Shown: positions 46,038-52,470 of the stretch, one piece after another
How positions within the stretch are numbered: position 1 is the first letter of the stretch
How the letters are laid out: every line of letters begins with the position of its first letter
DNA from: Ignavibacteriales bacterium
GTDB taxonomy: Bacteria > Bacteroidota > Ignavibacteria > Ignavibacteriales > Melioribacteraceae
DNA length: 64,000 nt
NCBI GenBank assembly: GCA_026390795.1
Contig: JAPLFG010000002.1
Location: forward strand, 186,001-250,000
Direction of reading: 5' to 3'
Made by a program: the position numbers and the translations under genes
Notes under the pieces: generated by a model
Database searches by the model: none
What the model was told of the DNA's origin: nothing
What the model saw: only the letters and a program-made list of their open reading frames with translations

Positions 46038-47090
46038 TCATTTATCACCCACGGCAATACTTAACGTCTGAGATGCTTTATTGAATGTTTGAGATACCTT
46101 TCTCAGATCATCCATGTTTGTGTGCAAATAATTCTGAGTGGTCTGAATACTTGAATGCCCGGCAAAGTCTTTTACTGCTGACAGGGGAGCTCCATTATTC
46201 AAAGCATGACTTATGGAAGAATGACGCAAACTGTGAAAGCATACATTCTCTGATATACCGGCACTCCGGAGAGCACGCTTAAAATTTTTACTAACAAAAT
46301 TAGCCGAGTATTGTTTTCCTTCTTTCTTTGTGAAAACAAAATCATCCACTGGATTAATGTATTTGGGGAATCTTCTCTTTAGTATTTCGATTGCTTCGCT
46401 GCTTAAAGGGATAGTTCTAATTTTTCTTGATTTTGTCCGGAAGCTCTCACTCCCAACCGTGATAATTCCATCGTTAATTGAAACATCACTCCATCTTAGA
46501 TTTAGAAGTTCACTTAATCGCAATGCAGTTTGGAAGGCGAACAGATAAATATCTTTGAGTACTTGCAATCGAATGAATGTTAGAACGGTTTGAAGTTCGC
46601 TGAGGGTTAGATACTCACGGCGTTGCTGCTGCTCTTTGGGTAGCTTCACTAGTTTACATGGATTTTCCTTAATTAAGTTCCAGCTTATCGCCTTTGAAAA
46701 AAGAGTTCTTATATTTCTGAAATCAACTTTATAACCGGCCGGTGCTTTACGTCTACAAAACTGAATGAATTCTTCAATTTCCTTGGATGTTATTTCGTGG
46801 ATCTTTTTCTCGGGACCAAAAAGAAACTCAGCTTTGTTGAGGGTTGCTTTTACGGATGATTGATATTTGGATGAGTAGCCGAAATCATTTAGATATTTTT
46901 TAAAATCAGAGCAAAGGGTGCAAAGCAATTTATCGTTATCGTAATTGATTGTATACTGTTCCTTAATAGCTTGCTCAACAATTCGTTGAATAAGCCGTAG
47001 CAGATCACCTTCAGCTTTCTTGTTGCTTAGCATTATTTGGGAAGAATCATTCATGCTAATTTTTTTGTGATTGTTTGTAAGTATATTCAT
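46038..47090 (-). CDS. Tyrosine recombinase 2 (internal)
   Basis: Up to 350 residues (a second ATG at 47054 gives 338). The SAM-like core-binding domain is followed by a catalytic domain with Arg in RLSELLNLRWSDV, HSLRHSSISHAL, GHSSIQTTQNYLH with the nucleophile Tyr, so all catalytic positions look intact. It lies mid-element, far from both attachment repeats, and overlaps the preceding frame by 35 bases. It may act in resolution or inversion, or be a leftover from another element. Confidence 0.9.
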   Translation of the reverse strand: MNILTNNHKKISMNDSSQIMLSNKKAEGDLLRLIQRIVEQAIKEQYTINYDNDKLLCTLCSDFKKYLNDFGYSSKYQSSVKATLNKAEFLFGPEKKIHEITSKEIEEFIQFCRRKAPAGYKVDFRNIRTLFSKAISWNLIKENPCKLVKLPKEQQQRREYLTLSELQTVLTFIRLQVLKDIYLFAFQTALRLSELLNLRWSDVSINDGIITVGSESFRTKSRKIRTIPLSSEAIEILKRRFPKYINPVDDFVFTKKEGKQYSANFVSKNFKRALRSAGISENVCFHSLRHSSISHALNNGAPLSAVKDFAGHSSIQTTQNYLHTNMDDLRKVSQTFNKASQTLSIAVGDK

Positions 47091-47370
47091 TCATAGCTGA
47101 TTTTAACTCTGCAATGTATTTCCATTGCTCTAGTGTGATATCGTTTTTATCAAAGGGAAATCCAGCTTGCTGGAGTTCCAACATTTCGAACGCAAATAAT
47201 AATCTTGCATCGGGTTTATAATCTTTATCGAAATTTCTTTCATAACTTTTCCAAATTGCCTTGGCTTCACTTTCATTATTACCATGACGTTTAAGGCACT
47301 CTTCCCAGGTCTCCGGATATTGATTCCCGTAAAAGTGAATCAGCTCTTTTCTGAAAGAAAAGGGGATGGA
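47056..47370 (-). CDS. Downstream partner of a candidate -1 frameshift pair
   Basis: This frame, from just after a stop to TAG at 47056, encodes about 104 residues with a protein-like sequence (KELIHFYGNQYPETWEECLKRHG, then NNESEAKAIWKSYERNF, then LLFAFEMLELQQAGFPFDK). It has no ATG/GTG/TTG at its beginning and overlaps the end of the upstream gene, whose frame is +1 relative to it. A slippery heptamer sits at the overlap. It is most likely translated as a fusion, like lambda tail chaperone GT. The integrase start overlaps or abuts its end. Confidence 0.55.
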   Translation of the reverse strand, partial: SIPFSFRKELIHFYGNQYPETWEECLKRHGNNESEAKAIWKSYERNFDKDYKPDARLLFAFEMLELQQAGFPFDKNDITLEQWKYIAELKSAMNEYTYKQSQKN

Positions 47371-47747
47371 TCACTCCTCAATACATAGCTTGGCTCACCA
47401 AGGATTGTGTCTATAATGCTCAATAGAATATCCGTTGCGGTTTCCTTCAGAACAGCAAACCAACCTTGGTAATAATCAACATCTTCAGAGTTCGATGAGA
47501 TCTGTTTCCCATCAAGAGTAAAATCGCCTTTCCTGAAGCCAGTAATTTTCTTCTCAGCCCATATAAGCTGAAGGTTAATTGATTCTTCCAGGTCGTGTGA
47601 TTTTGTCAACACATTTAGAATTTCACTCTTATACTTTATTCGATCGGTAGAGGTTATTGTGCTGTAGTATATTTCCAGCCGGGTGCCGGTCAGTTTATCA
47701 AACACAATAATTTTGTTCTGATCGGTCATTTTTAACTCGCGTGCCAT
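47340..47747 (-). CDS. Unknown phage protein, upstream partner of the frameshift pair (possible tail assembly chaperone)
   Basis: The ATG at 47747 with a GAGG site gives 135 residues (MARELKMTDQNK...). Longer frames reach 47825 but run into the neighbour. Sequence is acidic and mixed alpha/beta (IIVFDKLTGTRLEIYYSTITSTDRIKYKSEIL, WAEKKITGFRKGDFTLDGK). No family is recognised for certain. Size, order and the frameshift signal resemble tail chaperone gpG, but here the tape-measure gene is 5 kb away, so a different role is possible. Confidence 0.65.
   Translation of the reverse strand: MARELKMTDQNKIIVFDKLTGTRLEIYYSTITSTDRIKYKSEILNVLTKSHDLEESINLQLIWAEKKITGFRKGDFTLDGKQISSNSEDVDYYQGWFAVLKETATDILLSIIDTILGEPSYVLRSDPSPFLSEKS
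47358..47364 (-). promoter_or_regulatory. Slippery heptamer for -1 ribosomal frameshifting
   Basis: Read on the minus strand in the upstream gene's frame it is C CCT TTT, an X XXY YYZ heptamer, six codons before that gene's TGA. A -1 slip gives SPF-SFRKELIHFYG and continues for about 98 more residues. Confidence 0.5.
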
Positions 47748-47754
47748 TTGTACC

Positions 47755-48027
47755 TCAAGATTGTTGTTTAAGTTTATTAAGTACTTCCTTCGTCGAATCA
47801 ACTGCAAACTGAAGGATTGCTTCATCAGTGGTATCCAGATTAACTAGAAGCATGTTCACACCAAGGAGGGCATTAGTAGCTGCACAAACGTTTAGGTGGG
47901 CCATTTCTCTTAGGAGGTCTTCTTTCCGGTTCTCTGGCTTGGGCATTTCTGCAATCTGTATTTGGAGGTCATTCAAAATCACTATTGCGGATCTTAATGG
48001 TTCTCCAAGTTCGGTTATATTTTTCAT
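47755..48027 (-). CDS. Small unknown element protein
   Basis: The protein has 90 residues, helical (ITELGEPLRSAIVILNDLQIQIAEMPKPENRKEDLLREMAHLNVC), no recognised family. It overlaps the previous gene's stop by four bases (ATGA), and its stop is 7 bases before the next ATG, so it sits in a tight run of small genes. Confidence 0.7.
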   Translation of the reverse strand: MKNITELGEPLRSAIVILNDLQIQIAEMPKPENRKEDLLREMAHLNVCAATNALLGVNMLLVNLDTTDEAILQFAVDSTKEVLNKLKQQS

Positions 48028-48305
48028 GATTGTCCCTCACGGATCTCTTCGATAACTATTTTGCGTCTTTTGTTCAGATATACTTGCTGTCCAAATTCCA
48101 TCTGCACGAATTCCCCGCGTTGCTTCATTCGGGAGTAATCCAAACCGCTGAAATAAATCTTTACATCAGCTGGATAGGATTGTAATTGAGTGATTAGTCC
48201 TCCAACTGTAATTGAATTTTTGAGTTTTGTTTGGAATAGATTTGCCCACAGCATTTCTGATTTTGTGAGCTTTGGAGGTTTCGCAACATTTGCCTTGTTG
48301 ATCAT
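48024..48305 (-). CDS. Small basic unknown element protein
   Basis: The protein has 93 residues with a good AAGGAG site 6 bases before ATG 48305. The sequence (KLTKSEMLWANLFQTKLKNSITVGGLITQLQSYPADVKIYFSG) includes a LITQLQSYPADVKIYF phrase reminiscent of small helix-strand phage proteins; no function is assigned. A stem-loop structure ends six bases from its ribosome site, suggesting control of its translation. Confidence 0.7.
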   Translation of the reverse strand: MINKANVAKPPKLTKSEMLWANLFQTKLKNSITVGGLITQLQSYPADVKIYFSGLDYSRMKQRGEFVQMEFGQQVYLNKRRKIVIEEIREGQS

Positions 48306-48324
48306 GATGGAACTCCTTATAAAG

Positions 48325-48382
48325 GGAAAGCCGCTTCATTCTTCGCGGCGGCGACTCCGCGAATTCATGAGAACGGCTTTCC
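48325..48382 (-). promoter_or_regulatory. Nested stem-loop leader before the 93-residue gene
   Basis: Outer stem GGAAAGCCG (48325-48333) with CGGCTTTCC (48374-48382); inner stem TTCGCGG (48342-48348) with CCGCGAA (48357-48363). Both are perfect and GC-rich in an AT-rich setting. The foot lies six bases from the ribosome site. The gap 48306-48507 holds nothing else visible. Confidence 0.6.
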
Positions 48383-48507
48383 ATTAAGTAAATCAAAATC
48401 TTATTGTGTCGCCGAGATAAATAATTCAAATGGTTGTTATACTATTTCTTCTAACATTCAACCATTTATTACGTCGGCAATTTGCTTGTATGGCAATTCA
48501 GAGTAAA

Positions 48508-49350
48508 TTAAAACCTATTTGTACCCCCTTTCTTTTTATCGCTTCTTTCTTTCATCTTGTTTTTCTCTTCAACTTCAAAACGAATATCCCATTTATCCTC
48601 TAACGATTTTGTAAACTTTTTACTCTCCAGGTACAATAGTTTTTCTTCTTTACGATGTTTTATTGTAGAAATTTCAATCTCCTTAAATAGATACCCTTCA
48701 ATTTCATTCGCTTCAATCAATGCTTCTCTTCTAGAATATTTATTGTCCTTCTTTTTCTTACTCTTCGTTTTTTGCTTGTACAGATCACGAGCTTTTTTAA
48801 TTATTATATGTTCATTTACTTTTGGAATGTTTTTCATCTTAGCAACACTATCCAAATGATTTGAGATATCTTCAATAAAGGAAAGATGTTTTAAATCAAT
48901 TTCATTTAGTAATTCTTTAACATCAATCAAATAGATATCAATTGATTTGTTGTAAAGTGATTTACTGGCAGGTTTAATCTCAGCATGTTTTTGTTTTTGT
49001 ATACCGAAGCCGTTTTCTGGATTCAGCGAATAATAATTAATTGTGTAGATAGTAGAGCTTTCAATTTGTGGTGGCATTTTCGATTCAATAAAGGAAATTA
49101 TTCTATCTCTTATTGATAAATATATTCTGAATTTATAGCTACCCTCTTCAATTGTCTCATTATCAAAATCGCATTTTAATGAAGGATTATTTTTAAAAAA
49201 ATAGACCAAGTGGAGGTAAAGCTTTTCGAATACTAAATCAAAAATTTTATTTTCCAGTTCAATTGTAGTATTTCGATAGCCCTTGATACGCTTTGTGTTT
49301 GCTTCTCGAATACCAAAAAAGAATTCATAAATATCTTGTTTAGAATCCAT
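48508..49350 (-). CDS. Lysine-rich unknown element protein
   Basis: The protein has 280 residues, about one fifth Lys, with a mixed N-terminal half (FFGIREANTKRIKGYRNTTIELENKIFDLVFEKLYLHLVYFFKNN) and a very charged C-terminal half containing a KSKKKKDNKY stretch and a KKKGG tail. No family is recognised. The charge suggests nucleic-acid contact. It is the largest unknown gene of the element, and its codon use is very AT-rich. Confidence 0.7.
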   Translation of the reverse strand: MDSKQDIYEFFFGIREANTKRIKGYRNTTIELENKIFDLVFEKLYLHLVYFFKNNPSLKCDFDNETIEEGSYKFRIYLSIRDRIISFIESKMPPQIESSTIYTINYYSLNPENGFGIQKQKHAEIKPASKSLYNKSIDIYLIDVKELLNEIDLKHLSFIEDISNHLDSVAKMKNIPKVNEHIIIKKARDLYKQKTKSKKKKDNKYSRREALIEANEIEGYLFKEIEISTIKHRKEEKLLYLESKKFTKSLEDKWDIRFEVEEKNKMKERSDKKKGGTNRF

Positions 49351-49383
49351 CTAAGTCGCCGTTTATTAAATGATTCAAATATT

Positions 49384-49416
49384 CACCCTCAGCAATTATC
49401 ACCATTGCTGAGGGTG
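49384..49416. terminator. Perfect 13-bp hairpin between two element genes
   Basis: CACCCTCAGCAAT (49384-49396) pairs with ATTGCTGAGGGTG (49404-49416) around seven bases. Each arm contains one copy of the GCTGAGGGT repeat. It follows the 137-residue gene on the minus strand; the downstream T-run is weak, so terminator function is only possible. Confidence 0.5.
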
Positions 49417-49428
49417 TATTAAATTAAT

Positions 49429-49842
49429 CTAATCTGGTTCATTTTCCTTTGCTTCAGTATAGCTCAAATGCATTTGTAATTCTTCCTTAGCAATATTCAA
49501 CTGATCAATAACACTATCGAGTGTGTTAATCGCATCATACAATTCATGATTATCTTCCTCGACTTCTAGTTCCTTATGCAGATCGAAAGAAAAATGTTCC
49601 TCAAGTATTTGTAAAATAAATTGTGCTTTATGAATGCATCCAAATATTGTCCATCCACTACCTGGTCTTAACGGTGTAATGTCGATAATTTTTCCTAGGT
49701 ACTCATTGATATGTGCTAAATCGAATGAAGAGACAGTCCCTTCAACTTTTTTCTCGATAGTTTCTGAATCGCTATCACCAACATTGTTTTGAAATCTTAT
49801 TCTGAATAGATCTGCGACTGGTTTAGATTTTTGAGTTGCCAT
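49429..49842 (-). CDS. Acidic unknown element protein
   Basis: The protein has 137 residues; an AAAAGGAG site precedes ATG 49842. The central phrase FDLAHINEYLGKIIDITPLRPGSGWTIFGCIHKAQFILQILEEHF and acidic helices at the C-terminus are not recognised. It is the first gene after a structured leader and probably the start of the main leftward operon. Confidence 0.7.
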   Translation of the reverse strand: MATQKSKPVADLFRIRFQNNVGDSDSETIEKKVEGTVSSFDLAHINEYLGKIIDITPLRPGSGWTIFGCIHKAQFILQILEEHFSFDLHKELEVEEDNHELYDAINTLDSVIDQLNIAKEELQMHLSYTEAKENEPD

Positions 49843-49868
49843 ACTTACTCCTTTTGGATTTAGTCAAT

Positions 49869-49939
49869 AAAAAAGTCTCGAGATTGACAAGGCTCCAAAA
49901 GAAGCCTTCCGGTCCTCACGGATACCGGGATCTCGAGAC
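49869..49939 (-). ncRNA. Candidate structured RNA: three-way junction with T-run
   Basis: On the minus strand: outer stem GTCTCGAGAT/ATCTCGAGAC (10 bp, perfect) encloses two hairpins (CCGGT/ACCGG and AAGGCT/AGCCTT) and is followed at once by TTTTTT. The whole lies 27 bases upstream of the 137-residue gene. It looks like a leader that can terminate transcription, or a small independent RNA. The stretch 49943-50146 to the right holds no gene and probably carries the operon promoter. Confidence 0.55.
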
Positions 49940-50146
49940 ATATTATATTTCTGTTTTGATGTATCATTTAAAATAAAAAATCCTTTCTTACGTGAAGGGG
50001 CCCGCTTTTGGAATTCTGTCACTCACAACATAGCAATAAGAACGATTTCATTCAAGAAAAATCTTTAGGCTGAGGGTGTGACAAGTAGAAGTTACGTTTA
50101 ATCAATCTTTTCAAGATAAACCGAATAATTCTATAACTGTTTCTTT

Positions 50147-50710
50147 TTATAATAAAGTTTTTGACAAAGAAGAAAGAATCGTTTTGATTTGATTAATATC
50201 TTCTAGATCCGCATAGTATGATGGATAAGGATATTTATTGATATTTGCGAAAAGCGTTGTCTCTCCATCTTCTTTTATGAAGATGCCAAGTTCGAAATCT
50301 CCGCGTGTTTTGAAAATTACTTCAATATATTTCTTTTCAGCTTTTAATTTTATACCCGATTCAATTATATAATCAACTGCTTTAATTAAACTTTCTATTT
50401 CATCTATATCTAAAAAAGCGATCGTTTCACTACGAGACCTGGAAAGCTCTGCAATCCCAATTTTTATCCCTTTTATTGTATTAGTCTCTTGCCCTGGTTG
50501 AGAAATTTTCATGCTTTTAAATGTTATTTGTGTTGACAAATTTCCTTTAAGTGTTTGTGATTCTAGAACTTCTTTGATTATTAGATTTCCTTCTTTACTT
50601 ATAAATTTTTCAAGTTTTGTTTTCGGTTCTTCTTTTGATATGGGTTGTTGTTGAGCGAACGATAATGACAGTAATCCAGAAAGAAAAATTAAAAGTAAAT
50701 ACTTTTTCAT
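50147..50710 (-). CDS. Secreted unknown protein carried by the element
   Basis: The ATG at 50710 gives 187 residues beginning with a textbook signal peptide (MKKYLLLIFLSGLLSLSFAQQQ); a longer frame to 50746 would bury it. The mature part has IAFLDIDEIESLIKAVDYIIESGIKLKAEKKYIEVIFKTRGDFELGIFIKE and is not recognised. It is probably a cargo gene acting outside the cytoplasm of the host, perhaps in exclusion of other phages; this is speculation from location. Confidence 0.75.
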   Translation of the reverse strand: MKKYLLLIFLSGLLSLSFAQQQPISKEEPKTKLEKFISKEGNLIIKEVLESQTLKGNLSTQITFKSMKISQPGQETNTIKGIKIGIAELSRSRSETIAFLDIDEIESLIKAVDYIIESGIKLKAEKKYIEVIFKTRGDFELGIFIKEDGETTLFANINKYPYPSYYADLEDINQIKTILSSLSKTLL

Positions 50711-50826
50711 AACTACCCCTATTATTTTGTTGGAAGTAATGTACATAATTGTTTCTTCTTATACTGATTGGCGGATCATATTCGATGAACTATCAGATCG
50801 AACTATTGAATTTCGTTATCAGTTTA

Positions 50827-51027
50827 CTACTTCAATTTGGCAAGTCCTTTCTGCAATCTCAATCTCTTGTTAATTTTTGTTTTCATTACATTAATATTGT
50901 TTACCGAAACACCTAGCTGTTCGGCTATCTCTTTGTTTTTAACACCAGGTCTGGATAGATTCATAATCTCCTTCATCCTGGGTGTAAATTCTCTTTTGCG
51001 TTTACCGACTAGAATCAATTCGTCCAT
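50827..51027 (-). CDS. Small LuxR-type helix-turn-helix protein
   Basis: The protein has 66 residues, almost entirely a GerE/LuxR-C HTH: FTPRMKEIMNLSRPGVKNKEIAEQLGVSVNNINVMKTKINKRLRL. No sensory domain. It lies between the integrase and the secreted protein and may regulate either. A GGAG site lies 7 bases before the ATG. Confidence 0.8.
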   Translation of the reverse strand: MDELILVGKRKREFTPRMKEIMNLSRPGVKNKEIAEQLGVSVNNINVMKTKINKRLRLQKGLAKLK

Positions 51028-51090
51028 ATAATTACTCCTCCAGATTTATTGATAAATGATTTCGAAAGAATGGGGATAAGCTTCCTTAAG

Positions 51091-52110
51091 TTAATTTAAT
51101 AAATTTACAGCATCCGCTAGATTCTGATGCTGCAGGTGACTGTATATTTGTGTTGTTTTAAAATCCTCGTGACCCAGCAATTCCTTAATCACATACAAGC
51201 TAACGCCTTTCTGAATTAAGTTACTTGCGAAAGAATGCCTCAAGGTATGAAGGTGGATCTGATCATTCATCTCTGCAGCGCGTACGGCTTTTTTGAAATG
51301 CTTGCTCAAGTAATCGATCGTAAGTTTGAAGCCGGGTATTCTTTCGAATACAAAATGAGGTTTATTCAAATTGATCATCTTTGGAAAATGTTTCTGTAGA
51401 ACCCCCAGCAACTTATCGTTTATCGGAATGATTCTGTCTTTCTTTCCCTTAGTTGAAAACTCGAGTGTATTTCGAATCGTGATTATTCTATTCTCAAGAT
51501 CTACATCATTCCATCTCAGATTTGTTAATTCACCAGCTCTCATGCCAGTATGAAATAAAGTTACATATACATCTTTCAACAAATTTGTTCTTACCTTCTC
51601 TAGGATCTTTACAAACTCAACATCAGAAATGAAAGCCGGGTAAACCTTTGGTAGTTTGGGAAAACGAAATTTCCGGAAAGGATTATCAACGAGGTAATCC
51701 CATTCAATCGCTTTGTTAAATGCAGCCCTTAGATTTCTATAACACAAAAATGCAGAGTGCTTTGATCTGCTGAATATGAAGAGAAGGAAAGCTTCTAATA
51801 CACGTAAACTAATTTCATCTAGCTGCTTATCACCAGCATACTTTAAGAATTGAGCAAGTGATGAACGAACATTTCTCAGATAACTTTTAGAAAAAGAAGT
51901 CTGAACAAACTGTTCGTATTCAGTTTTGAATTTAGAAAATAGTATTGGAGCCCTTAGAATATCTTCTGCAGGATCTGCTTTGAAGTTATTCAAGAATTTC
52001 AAAGCATCTTTTTTTTTTGTACACTTTGTTGATTTAGAAGATAACTTTCCATCTCTCAGGTAGATTAATTGATAGTAGGGTGATCTCTCTGGTTGTTTAA
52101 CAAGGTACAT
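51091..52110 (-). CDS. int: Tyrosine recombinase 1 (probable integrase of the element)
   Basis: The protein has 339 residues. An N-terminal arm-binding-like segment (YLVKQPERSPYYQLIYLRDGKLSSKSTKCTKKKDA), a core-binding domain, and a catalytic domain with RAGELTNLRWNDVDL, HTLRHSFASNLIQKG and LGHEDFKTTQIYSH (nucleophile Tyr) are all intact. It lies 83 bases from the right attachment repeat, transcribed away from it, the usual position of an integrase. Confidence 0.93.
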   Translation of the reverse strand: MYLVKQPERSPYYQLIYLRDGKLSSKSTKCTKKKDALKFLNNFKADPAEDILRAPILFSKFKTEYEQFVQTSFSKSYLRNVRSSLAQFLKYAGDKQLDEISLRVLEAFLLFIFSRSKHSAFLCYRNLRAAFNKAIEWDYLVDNPFRKFRFPKLPKVYPAFISDVEFVKILEKVRTNLLKDVYVTLFHTGMRAGELTNLRWNDVDLENRIITIRNTLEFSTKGKKDRIIPINDKLLGVLQKHFPKMINLNKPHFVFERIPGFKLTIDYLSKHFKKAVRAAEMNDQIHLHTLRHSFASNLIQKGVSLYVIKELLGHEDFKTTQIYSHLQHQNLADAVNLLN

Positions 52111-52122
52111 GTTAGACTCCAG

Positions 52123-52135
52123 AATCCTATGTACT
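52123..52135 (+). repeat. Candidate integrase arm site, right end
   Basis: AATCCTATGTACT, identical to 39790-39802, between the integrase start and the right core (58 bases away). Confidence 0.5.
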
Positions 52136-52193
52136 TTCCATAGTAGTTATTCGAAAATGCTCGTAAAAGATATTTTTGAAAAGTATCCATCCC

Positions 52194-52241
52194 CCTTACA
52201 AGCAGAGGGTCGGTGGTTCGAACCCATCAGCCCCCACAATA
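52194..52241 (+). other. attR: second copy of the 48-bp tRNA-Val attachment repeat
   Basis: Exact copy of 39647-39694. Sequence to the left differs from the tRNA-Val 5' half, so this is a partial tRNA copy, not a gene. Confidence 0.92.
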
Positions 52242-52242
52242 C

Positions 52243-52279
52243 AAACCCTTGTAACTACATAAGTTGCAAGGGTTTTTTA
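52243..52279 (+). terminator. Original tRNA-Val terminator, displaced by the element
   Basis: AAACCCTTGTAAC (52243-52255) pairs with GTTGCAAGGGTTT (52263-52275) with one mismatch, running into TTTTTT. It follows the right attachment repeat by one base. The 52280-52470 stretch holds nothing else clear. Confidence 0.85.
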
Positions 52280-52470
52280 TTTTATAAATAATAATTATGT
52301 GATACATTCCGTCCTTCCCTGTTTCCAGAGGGAAAAATAACATGTTGCTGAAAAATCATTAATTGACCTCATGTAAAAATTAATTATTCGTAGAAAAAAT
52401 GATAAGATTTAGTAAATTAAGGCAGCAAATTAAGAGCAATCGATATTAGTGTCTGAATATAAAGGAAAGT

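Larger units (their letters stand above)
40418..50077. repeat. Over-represented octamer GCTGAGGG scattered through the element
   Basis: Copies start at 40418, 42184, 44116, 46599, 49407 and 50069 on the plus strand, and at 45961 and 49385 (as the complement) on the minus strand; seven of eight extend to GCTGAGGGT. About 0.4 copies would be expected by chance in 12.5 kb. They fall both inside genes and between them. Confidence 0.6.
39647..52241 (-). mobile_element. 12.5-kb phage-derived integrated element in tRNA-Val
   Basis: Bounded by 48-bp direct repeats; an intact tyrosine recombinase (51091-52110) lies beside the right repeat. All genes are leftward. Recognised parts are two integrases, a replisome-organizer-like protein, terminase small and large subunits, a GPZ-like protein, a tape-measure protein and a LuxR-type HTH; the rest are unknown. 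Portal, major capsid, protease, tail tube, baseplate, lysin and holin are not seen. It is therefore either a defective prophage or a satellite borrowing a helper's capsid. Integration would be reversible if the recombinase is active. Confidence 0.9.

Noticed and set aside
52160-52241. A second tRNA-Val gene at the right end of the element
   Set aside because: Only the part from the anticodon stem onward is present; the acceptor 5' strand and D-arm are missing, so it is an attachment copy.
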